64,000 nucleotides of DNA from Microglena sp. YARC (taxonomy: Eukaryota > Chlorophyta > Chlorophyceae > Chlamydomonadales > Chlamydomonadaceae): contig CM039462.1 of the NCBI GenBank assembly GCA_022414725.1, forward strand, positions 112,949,172 to 113,013,171. Reading direction: 5' to 3'. The translations under genes were made by a program, and so were the position numbers. Under the pieces are notes generated by a model. The model saw only the letters and a list, made by a program, of their open reading frames with translations. It was not told the DNA's origin and made no database searches. The stretch's first letter is position 1. The number at the start of each line of letters is the position of its first letter. This document shows positions 27,406 to 39,400 of this stretch, in pieces.

Positions 27406-30400
27406 GCTTACCTTAGTGCTGTGCTGTTTTCAAAATCCAAGTCTGGCTGTCAGGGTCATCCTTGTGCTCTGCCAACCACAGCCTCCACTCCTTCAGCTGT
27501 TTTCTTTCTTTCAAATATATTAGGAACATGGGGTGTTGCTATTTACTACATTTTGCTGCTGCTGCTGTTGTTGTTGTTGTTGTTGTTGTTGATGATGTTG
27601 TGCTCACCTAGGTGCTGTGCTGTTTTCAAAATCCAAGTCTGGCTCTCAGGGTCGTCCTTGTGCTCTGCCAACCACAGCCTCCACTCTTTGATCTGTTGAT
27701 TCAACTGGAATGTCCTACATACATGGTTGGTTGGTAGGTTGGTTGGTTGATCTGTTGATTCAACTGGAACGTCCTACAGACATGGTTGGTTGGTTGGTTG
27801 GTTGGTTGATCTGTTGATTCAACTGGAACGTCCTACAGACATGGTTGGTTGGTTGGTTGGTTGGTTGGTTGATCTGTTGATTCAACTGGAACGTCCTACA
27901 GACATGGTTGGTTGGTTGGTTGGTTGATCTGTTGATGCAACTGGAAAGTCCTACAGATATGGTTGGTTGGTTGGTTGGTTGGTTGATCTGTTGATTCAAC
28001 TGGAACGTCCTACAGACATGGTTGGTTGGTTGGTTGGTTGGTTGGTTGGTTGGTTGATCTGTTGATTCAACTGGAACGTCCTTCAGGCATGGTTGGTGGG
28101 TTGGTTGATCTATCAATTCACCTGCAACGTCCTACAGACATGGTCGGTTGGTTGGTTGGTTGGTTGATATGTTGATTCAACTGGAACGTCCTTCAGGCAT
28201 GGTTGGTGGGTTGGTTGATATATCAATTCACCTGCAACGTCCTACAGACATGGTTGGTTGGTTGGTTGGTTGGTTGGTTGATTGATCTCTTGATTCAACT
28301 GGAACGTCCTACAAACATGGTTGGTTGGTTGGTTGGTTGGTTGATTCAACTTGAACGTCCTACATGCATGGTTGGTTGGTTGGTTGATTCAACTGGAACG
28401 TCCTACATACATGGTTGGTTGGTTGGTTGATTCAACTGGAACGTCCTACATGCATGGTTGGTTGGTTGGTTGATTCAACTGGAACGTCCTACGTGCATGG
28501 TTGGTTGGTTGGTTGATTGATCTGTTGATTTAACTGGAACATCCTACATACATGGTTGGTTGGTTGGTTGGTTGATTCAACTGGAACGTCCTACAGGCAT
28601 GGGTGGACAGTGCTAACAAACACACACAGAAGAGGAACGAGTTATTGACACACACAGAGGCACACACAAAGGCATACACAAAGACACACAGAGGAGGAAC
28701 AAGTTATTGACACACACAGGCACACACAAAGACACACACAAAGACGAAAAGAAGAAGCAAGTTGATGGAGGCTGGCATGGATGGACCGGGCTAACAAACA
28801 CACGCAGAAGAGGAGCAAGTTATTGACACACACACAGGCACAGACAAACACACATAGAAGAGGAAAAAGTTATTGACACACACAGGCACACAAAAACACA
28901 CACAGAAGAGGAACAAGTTATTGACACACACACAGGCACACACACATAAAGACGAAGAGGAAGAAGAAGAAGTGACTGAATAACTCACTGGCTGACTAAC
29001 TGAATGGATGAATCAATGCATGAATTAATCAACCAATCAACGAAGGATGTAAGCAAGCAGATATATCAATCCTGAACCATACGCCTGTTCCAGTGCTTGG
29101 TAGATATACAAATAACGAAAAGAGCACGACACAGATGAACAAGCATACCAATGGATCAGCAAGCCAGCCAGCTAGCAGGTAAGCAAACAAGCCAGATGTC
29201 AAGCCAGCCAGCTAGCAGGTAAGCAAACACGCTAGATGTCAAGCCAGCCAGCTAGCAGGTAAGCAAACAAGCCAGATGTCAAGCCAGCCAGCCAGCTAGC
29301 AGGTAAGCAAACAAGCCAGATGTCAAGCCAGCCAGCCAGTTAGCAGGTAAGCAAACAAGCCAGATGTCAAGCCAGCCAGAATGATGCAGGCTGGCTGTGT
29401 AGGTGTATACATCACATTTCATACCTGTGCACAATGGATGACCCATGCCTTATCTGAGCCACACGCCTGTTCCAGTGTTTGGTAAATAAACACACACAAA
29501 CATGAACGCAAAACATATGAACAAGCATACCAAGCAAGCCGCCAAGCCAGCCAGTAGGATGTATGCAAGCATACGTATCAATCACACCCATACCTTTTCT
29601 GAACCATACGCCTGTTCCAGTGTTAGGTAAATAAACACACGCAAACAACAAGCTGAACACAAAACATATGGACATGCACACCAAGAAAGAAAACAAGCCA
29701 GCCACCAAGCCAGCAGGATCCAAGTAAGCAGGTGGATCAGCCTGCCAGCAGGCAAGCATATGTATCAAGCACACCCATACCTGTGCACCATGGATGACCC
29801 ATGCCTTGTCTGACCCATACGCCTGTTCCAGTGTTTGGTAAATAAATACACAAAAACATGAACAAGCACAACAAGCTAGCAAAGAAGCCACCAAGCCAGC
29901 GAGTAGTATACAAGCAAGCAGGCCTATAAATGACATTTCATACCCGAGCACCAAGGATGCAACCTTAAAAAAAAAAGATAACGCCTGGAGGGACGTGGTG
30001 TTAAGGGGACCCTCGCGTACGCCACAGCTGGGGAAAGTCACCATGGCAGACATAGTATGTGTCACCCTCCAGGCGGAAGGGACTCCTTCGTGCGACGTGT
30101 GGCAAGAATGTTGGTACAGGAGGCGATAGATTCTCTGTGCAGCTTAGATTTGAGTTTGTCTACGTGTTCGCGACTGATCCCCAAGGTGGGGAGATTGGTA
30201 ATAGTTGTGATTGGTATGGTACCAGTGGTACCTTTGGTGAAGACTAGGTAGTGGACAAGGAATCCTTGTATGCAACCTTATCTAACCCATACACATGTTA
30301 CAGTGTTTGGTAAATAAACACACGCAAGCAACACCATGAACACACACCATATGAACATGCACACCAAGCAAGCAAACAAGCCAGCCAGTAGGATGCAGGC

Positions 30401-33400
30401 AAGCAGGTGTATCAATCTCATGCATACCCGAGCACCGCGGATGCAACCATATCTGTACCATACGCCTGTTCCAATGTTTGGTAAGTAAACACACACAAAC
30501 ATGAACATGCACACCAAGCAAGCAAGCACGCCAGTAAGATGCAAGCAAGTAGGTGTATCAATCTCATGCATACCTGAGCACCATGGATGCAACCATATCT
30601 GAACCATACGCCTGTTCCAGTGTTTGGTAAGTAAGCACACGCAAACATGAACATGCACACCAAGCAAGCAACAAGCCAGCCAGTAGGATGCAAGCAAGCA
30701 TATGTATCAATCTCATTCATACCTATTGCGGGAATCTTGTCTTCATCCCTTCAGGTATCAAATCCTTACCTGGGCACGATGGATGCAGCCTTATCTGAGC
30801 CATACGCCTTCTCCAGTGTTTGGAACAGCAGACGCTTGCTGGTCACTGCTGACATGCCAGGGATGGCGCACACTAGTTGACCATGCCGCAATCCAGTTTC
30901 AGCAGCTTTTAGGGCGGTCTTAGCTGGCGACCAGAGCAAGTCCCATTGCGCGGTTTGCTGAGTGAGTGAGTGAGTGAGTGAGTGAGTGAGTGAGTGAGTG
31001 AGTGAGTGAGTGAGTGAGTGAGTGAGTGAGTAAGTGAGTGAGTGAATGAGGGAGTGAGGGAGTGAGTCTGTCAGTTTATCAGTCAAGTGTTCAGTAAATT
31101 ATTAAGTTCGGTTGGTAGGGCACTCTCTTTATTCCTGTCCTGGTAAGCATGGGTTTGTTGGGAAGGTGGTGGGGCAATAGCTAGGCAAGCTGTTGGTGAG
31201 TGAGTGAGTGAGTGAGTGAGTGAGTGAGTGAGTTAGTGAGTGAGTGAGTGAATGGGTGAGTAAGTCTGTCAGTCAGTGAATAAGTAATTTAATCAGTAAG
31301 CTGTTAAATCAGGTTGGTAGACCAGAGCAAGTCACATTGGGCGGTTTGCTGTTACATTTGGGCAGTGGCTGGTGGTGGTGGTGGTGGTGATGGTGTGGTG
31401 GTGGTGGTGATAGGTGTGTGTAGACAGTTTGAAGACACAAACAAGTCATGGATATTTACTGCTACATAGTGGGTGCGTTGTTGTTACATTTGGACACCGG
31501 GTGGTGGTAGTGGTGGTGGTGGGTGGTGGTGGTGGTGGAGTGGTGGTGGTGAGGTGGTGGTGATGGTGGTGGTGGTGGTGATGGTGGTGGTGGTGATTGG
31601 TGGTGTGGTGATGGTGGTGTGGTGGTGGTGATGGTGGTGGTGGTGGTGATGGTGGTGGTGGTGGTGATGGTGGTGGTGGTGGTGATGGTGGTGGTGGGTG
31701 GTGATGGTGGTGGTGGTGGTGATGGTGGTGGTGTGGTGGTGGTGGTGGTGGTGGGTGGTGGTGGTGTGCTGTGTGTGTAGACAGTTTGAAGACACAAACA
31801 AGTCATGGGAATTTACTGCTACATAGTGGGTGCGTTGTTGTTACATTTGGGCACCCGGTGGTGGTAGTGGTGGTGGTGGTGGTGGGTGGTGATGGTGGTG
31901 GGTGATGGTGGTGGTGGTGATGGTGGTGGTGATGGTGGTGGTGGTGAGGTGATGGTGATGGTGTGTGGTGTGGTGGTGGTGATGCTGGTAACGCCTACCC
32001 AAATTGCTAGATGGAAGTGTGTACCTGCCACCCCATATACCTGGAGGGGACAGACTTTAGGTCGCCCCCCATACCTTGCCCACCAGCATGTGTGCTTACA
32101 TTATTGTCCAAGTACAAGCCCGCACCCAACCATACATATCAGTTCGTACCTGTCACCCTTAGTCACCCCCATACCCTGTTCACCAGCATCTGTGTACGTA
32201 CAAGCCGCACCCAACCATGCATATCAGTTTGTACCTGTCACCCCTTAGGTCACCCCCCCCCATACGTACCTGGTACCTCCCATGGGCTCTAATTGGGTCA
32301 AATGTGATGTTGCCCCACATACATTGCCCAAAAGCATCTGTATATATATTCCTGCCTACGCACACACGCCCGCACCCAACCATACATATCTGCTCCTACA
32401 TGATACCCCATAGGGCCTCTAATTGGGTCAAATAAGATGTTGCCCCACATACATTGCCCAAAAGCATCTGTATATATATTCCTGCCTACGCACACACGCC
32501 CGCACCCAACCATACATATCTGCTCCTACATGATACCCCATAGGGCCTCTAATTGGGTCAAATGTGATGTTGCCCCACATACGTTGCCCAACAGCATGTT
32601 TATATATATTCCTGCCTACGCACACACGCCCGCACCCAACCATACATATCTGCTTGTACCTGATACCCCATAGGGCGTCTAATTGGGTCAAATGTGATGT
32701 TGCCCCACATACGTTGCTCAAAAGCATCTGTATATATATTCCTGCCTTCGCACACACCCGCACCCAACCATACATTGCCCCACATACATAGCCCAAAAGC
32801 ATCTGTATATATATTCCTGCCTACGCACACACCCGCACCCAACCATACATATCTGTTCGTACCTGATACTCCATAGGGCCTCTAATTGGGACAAATGTGA
32901 TGATGCCCCACATACGTTGCCCAACAGCATCTGTGTTAATATTCCTGCCTACTAAACACTCTACCGCAACTAACCATACATATCACTTCTTACCCACCCA
33001 CCCCAATAAGCCCTCTGGAGGGGGTTCCACTTGAATGCACTACCCATTATGTTGCCTCACCAGCACGTGTTTAACATTCTGTCAACCGTACACATACAAG
33101 CCGCACCAACCATAGATAATATATCAATGTGTACTGCACCTGCCACCCCCATATCAGGGCTCTGGAGGGGCTCCACTTGAATGTTGCCTCCCATACCTGC
33201 CAACAGCATTTGTGTTTAAATTCCTGTCTACGAACAAGCTTGCACCCAACCATACATAGCAAAGTTTGTACCCCTGCACCCATAGGGCCTCTAATTGGGG
33301 ACAAATGTGATGTTGCCCCCCCATATGTTTGTAATGTTGCCACGCAGCATTTATGTACAGCATTCTGAGTCAAAGTTCACGCCCCGCACCACCTCAAAAT

Positions 33401-36400
33401 ACATATCAGTTCGTACCTGTCCCCCTTAGGTCACCCCCCATATTCTGTTCACAGCAAGGTGTTCGTGTACGTAAGCCCGTCTGCACCCAAGCCATGCAAT
33501 ATCAGTTTGTACCTGTCACCCCGCCTTTGAGGTCACCCCCCCATACCCTGTTTCACCCAGCATCGTGTACGTACAAGCCCGCACCAACCATACATGGTTC
33601 ATTTGTACCTGTCACTCCCTTAGGTCACCCCCATACCCCTCGCCCACCAGCATCAGTGTAGATCGTACAACCCGGCACCCAGCCATACATGTCAGTTTGT
33701 ACAGGTGTCAACCCCTTGCCCTTAGGCTCACCCCGCATCCCATATCCTCTGGGCTTACTTCACCAGCACAGTGTACGTACAAAGCCCCACACACAATCAG
33801 TCAGTTTTACCTGTCACTTCCATAGTCATCCCCTCCCCAATACCCTTTCCCAGCACCCAAGCCATAAATGTGCTGTCAGTCTGCTACCATGTTACTGTCA
33901 CCCCCATTAGGTCACCCCCCATACCCGTTCACCCACAGCACCAGTGGTACGTACAAGCCCGCACCGAGCCATCCAGCCATCAGGTACCAAGTACCTGCAC
34001 TTTTTAAGGGACCTGGTCAGTAACCGTCCACCCTTACCTATGGGTACCAACCACTTCACCTAGTCATTGTTGTAACAGTCTCCCCGCATACGCGCTGATC
34101 GTGTCACTTCGACCGCTCAGCATCACAGCATCAGTGTACGTACAGCAGCTCCCGCACGCCAGCACATTACTGTTGCCATGTCAGTTTTGTTGTACCTGAC
34201 AACTGGTCACGCGCCCATGATCCTTCAGTAGTCACCCCTCCTGATAGCGTGCCGCCAGCCAGCCAGTCAGTGTACTTATCATGAGCCTCGCACCTCAACC
34301 CTACATGTCAGTTTGTACCTGTCACCCCTTAGGTCACCCCCCCATACCTAGTTCAGCTGTATAGTACAAGCCAGATTCTCTCAAATCATAACTATGCCCA
34401 TCGTTATGGTCACCCGCCCAAACAGCGATCAGTGTAACGTACAAGCTCCGCACCCAGCATAACATGTCAGGTCACCCATGGCGCCTTGTCCCTTAGGTCA
34501 CATGGTCCCCCCATTACCGTAGTAATGTATGGCCACTTAAGATCAGGTCCCTACAGTTCACGTACGTACAAGCCCGGTCGATATCCGCAGTCACCGCATA
34601 GCATTGTAGTTTGTCCTGTGATACTACCCCATATTGGTCACCCCTCCGCATACTTTTCGTACACATCAGGCTATATCTGTGCAGTGTACTGTCCACTTTA
34701 CGATCATCCACTCCATAAATAATGTAAAGCCCTTGGCCCAGTCGTCTAACTGACACTGTCGTTTGTACTGTCACCCTTAGGTCATCCTCCATACCATACC
34801 CTGCCCACCGAAAAACGATCACATCGTCAGTGTACCTGTCACGCTTAGGTTACACCTCCCACTAATGCCCGCAGAGGACCAGCCATACTGTCATGCCATG
34901 TTACTTTATCTGTAGGTTCCCCCTCCCATACCCCTGTTTCGCACCAGCATGATCAAGTTGTACTTTACTAATCCGCCCATGCACCAACCATACATGTCAG
35001 TACTTTTTTTTGTAGCCTGTCACCCCTTAGGCTCACCCCCTCCCATACCCACTGCAACAGCATCAGCTGTACGTACAAGCCGACGCACATACATGTCAGT
35101 TTGTACCGCACCCCAATAGGTCATCCCCATCACCCTGTATTTCACAGCATCAGTGTTACGTACAAGCCCGCACCCAACCGCATCACATCCCAAGTTTGTA
35201 CCTGTTCACCCCTTAGGTCACCCCCCCATACCACTGCCCACAGCATCAGCATCCAGTGTTACGTACAAGCAGCCCACACCCGCCATTATCATGTCAGTTT
35301 GGTTCCTCGTCAAGTGTCCTTGATGCGTCACTCTCCCCCACATACCCTTGCCCACAGCATCAGTGTACGTACAAGCGCACCCAAGTACATGTCAGTTTGT
35401 ATCCTGGTCACCCCTTAGGTCACCCCCATACCCTGTTTCCACCAGCATCAGTGTACGTACAAGCCCGCAAACCCAATCACATACATGTCAGTTTGTTACC
35501 TGTCACCGTAGGTCACCCCCCATACTGTCACCAGCATCAGTGTACGTACAAGCCCGCACCCAACATTAGTACATGTCAGTTTGTACCTGTCACCCCTTAG
35601 GTCACGTTCCCCCAATAACCCTGCCACCAGCATCAGTGTACGTACAGCCGCCACCCAGCCATACATGTCAGTTTGTTACCTGTCAACGCCTTAGTCCCCC
35701 CCCCAATACCCTGCCACCAGCATTCAGAGTGTAGCGTACAAGCCCTGCACACCAGACCATACATGTCAGTTACCTGTCACCCTTAGGTCACCCCCCATAC
35801 CCTGTTCCTCTGTTTCACCAGCAATCAGTGTATCTGCGTACAGCCCGCATCCCAGCCATACATGTCAGTTGTTACCTGTCACCGTGCCCTATAGGTCACA
35901 CGCCGCCCACCATTTGACCCTGTTCCTGCCACCAGATGCAGTTGTAGCGCTACAAGCCCAGCACCCAGCATAGGCAAAGTGATCAGTTTTTGTACTGACA
36001 TGGGATAGCACCAATCCTTAGGTCACCCCCCCATACCTCTATAGTCAGCATATCAGTGTCGTACACGAATGTACGAGTAACGCGCAACCAGCTTCGCACG
36101 CAACCAACCATACCATGTCAGCTTTTGTACCTGTCACGCCCCATCTCACGCCGCCATACCTGGCCAGCATGCTATCAGTGTACGTATACAGAGAGCCCGC
36201 ACCCAAGTGTAACATTTTCAGTGTGTGTACCTGTCCCCCTTAGGTCATCCCCAACTGCCCACCAACAAACATCAAGTGTACGATTAAATAACTGCCCGCA
36301 CCCACGAACCATAACGGCACAACTATGTAGAAATTTCAGAGTTGCCCGCTGTACAACGCCTTCGCTAGTGAGACCCCCATACCCTGCCCACCAGCATCAT

Positions 36401-39400
36401 GTATACGTACAAGCCCGCCCCCAGCAATACATGTCAGTTTTACCTGTCACCCCTTAGGTCACCCCCCCATACATACCTGCCAGCCACAGTCAGTGTATCG
36501 TATTCGTAAGTGTACGGCGCATGTCCTGAAATACATGCTCAGTTTGTAGCCTGTCAACCCTTAGGTCACCCATACCCTGCTCCACGCAATCAGGTGTACG
36601 TGCCTGACCCAGCCATACATGTCAGTTTGTTGCACCTGTTCACCGGGTCCTATTAGTTTGTTGTCATGGTCGTACCCCCCCATACCATTTCTCACCAGAA
36701 ATCATCCAGTGTACGTACAAGGCCCGCAAACCCACCATTACATGTCAGTTTGTGTACCTGTCGGCTTAGGCTCAGCCCCCCCATACCCTGTTCACCAGCA
36801 TAAGATGTACGTACAAAGCCGCACCCGCCAGCCATACATGTCAGTTTGTACCTGTCACCCCTTAGGTCACCCCCCCATACCCTGCCCACCAGCATCAGTG
36901 TACGTACAAGCCCGCACCCAACCATACATGTCAGTTTGTACCTGTCACCCCTTAGGTCACCCCCCCATACCCTGCCACCGAGCATCAGTGTACGTACAAG
37001 AGCCCCCGCACCGACACAGCCAGTACATGTCAGTTTTACCTGTCACCGCATTAGGTCACCCCCAACCATACCCTTGCTGGTCACCGCATCAGTGTACGTA
37101 CATAGCCCGCACCCAGCCATACATGTCAGTTTTGTACCTGTCACCCCTTAGGTCACCCCATGTGCCCACCAGCATCAGTGTACGTACAAGCCCGCACCCA
37201 GCCATACATGTCAGTTTGTACCCCTGTACACTCCCTTAGGTCACCTCCCCCATACCGTGCCCAACCAGCATCAGTGTAAAGCGATACAAGCCCGTCCAGC
37301 ATACATTGTCAGTTATGTACCTGTCACCCCTTAGGTCACCCCATACCTGTTCACGCAGCATAAGTGTACGTACAAAGCCACAGCACCCAGCCATACATGT
37401 CAGTTTGTACCTGTCACCCCCTAGGGTCACCCCCCCATACCCTGGCCCACTCAGCATACAGTGTACGTACAAGCCCGCACTACACAGGGTCCACCAGTGT
37501 CGTACAAGAGGGTTTACAGGTGCATTGTAGTTTGTACCTGAACACCCCTTAGGTCACCCCCCATACCTGCCCACAAGCATCAGTTGTCGTACAAGCCCGC
37601 ACCCACCATTACATGTCAGTTTGTACCATGTCACCTTTAGGTCACCCGCCATACCCTGCCCACCAGCAATCAGTGTACGTACAGAGCCCGCACCCAGCCA
37701 TACATGTCAGTTTTTGTACCGATAGATAGGTATATGTGATACCTGATGTCGACCCCAACCCTGCGTTATATATGTACGTACGCCCGCACCCAGCATACAT
37801 GTCAGTTGTACCTGTCGCCCCCCCATGATACGCGCTGTACGTACAAGCCCCGCACCCAGCCTATACATGTCCATGTTGTGTACCTGTCACCCCTTAGGTC
37901 ACCCCCCCGATACCTGCTGCCGCTTACCAGCATCCAAGTGTTACGGTACAAGGCCCGACTCCAGCCATACATGTCAGTTTTGTACGTACCTGTCACCCCT
38001 TTTAGGTCACCCCCCCATTACCCTGCCCACCAGCATCGTGTACGTACAAGCCCGCATGCCCAGCCATACATGTCAGTTTGTTTACCTGTCACCCCTTAGG
38101 TCACCCCCCATACCGTTTCACCGAGCATCAAAGTGTACGTACAGCCCGCACTCCAGCCATACATGTCAGTGTTTTGTTACCTGTCACCCCTCTAGGGTAC
38201 CCACCCATAACTGCATTGGTCACCAGCATCAGTTTACGTACAAGTCCCCGCACCACGCATACATGCATTTTGTACCTGTTCACACACTGTACAGCTTTAA
38301 TGCAGGACACCCCATTATATGCCCACCAGCACAGTGTACGTACAAGCTCCGCACCCAACCGAGTACATGTCAGTTTGGACCTGTGTCACCCCTTAGGTCA
38401 CCCCCAGCAATACCCGCCACCAGGTGGCAAACAAGTGGTATCGTGCAAGCCCTGCACTCTCAACCATAGTGTCAGTTTGTACCTGCACCCAGTCACCCCC
38501 ATACCGCCACAACAGCATCAGTGTAAAGTACAGCCGCACCCAAGACCCATATCGAGTGTCAGATTGTGACTGCTGGTCAACCCCTAGGTCAACCCCCCCA
38601 TACCCTGTCCCACAAGCATCCGTACAAGCCGCACTCCAGCATACATGTCAGTTATAGCCCGTGTCACCCCCTTAGGGTCCCACCCCCATAACCCTGTTCA
38701 CCCACAATCAGTGGTACGTACAAAGCCAACGGCACCCAGCATACATGTCAGTTTGTACCCGTCACCCCTTAGGTCGCCCCCATACCGTTCACGGCGTGGG
38801 CATCAGTGTAACAAGCACATTTCAGTTGTATTGTTTTCACCTGTCACCCCTTAGGTCACCCCCCCATACCCTGTTCACCAGCATCAGTGTACGTACAAGC
38901 CCGCACCCAACCATACATGTCAGTTTGTACCTGTCACCCCTTAGGTCACCCCCCCATACCCTGCCCACCAGCATCAGTGTACGTACAAGCCCGCACCCAG
39001 CCATACATGTCAGTTTGTACCTGTCACCCCTTAGGTCACCCCCCCATACCCTGCCCACCAGCATCTGTGTACGTACAAGCCCGCACCCAGCCATGCATAT
39101 CTGTTTGTACCTGACACCCCATAGGTCACCCCCCTATACCCTGCCCACCAGCATCAGTGTATGTACAAGCCCGCACCCAACCATGCATGTCAGTTTGTAC
39201 CTGACACCCCATAGGTCACCCCCCTATACCCTGCCCACCAGCATCTGTGTTTATATTCATGTCTACGAACAAGCTTGCACCCAACCATACATAGCAGTTC
39301 GTACCTGCCACCCCATAGGGCCTCTAACTGTGTCAAATTTGCTGTTGCCCCCCATGCGTTGTCCACCAGCCTTTAAGAGGGCCTGCTGTGCTAATGAGTT

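Noticed and set aside
29412..30065. A 217-codon minus-strand frame with hydrophobic segments
   Set aside because: It threads through three [12 protein letters not shown] edge copies, their intronic spacers and part of the 29967 insertion. The membrane-like stretches come from GCCAGC/AAGCAA repeats.
30057..30251. Short plus-strand frames inside the retroelement
   Set aside because: About 63 codons in two frames, no reverse transcriptase or endonuclease motif, and antisense to the element's inferred orientation.
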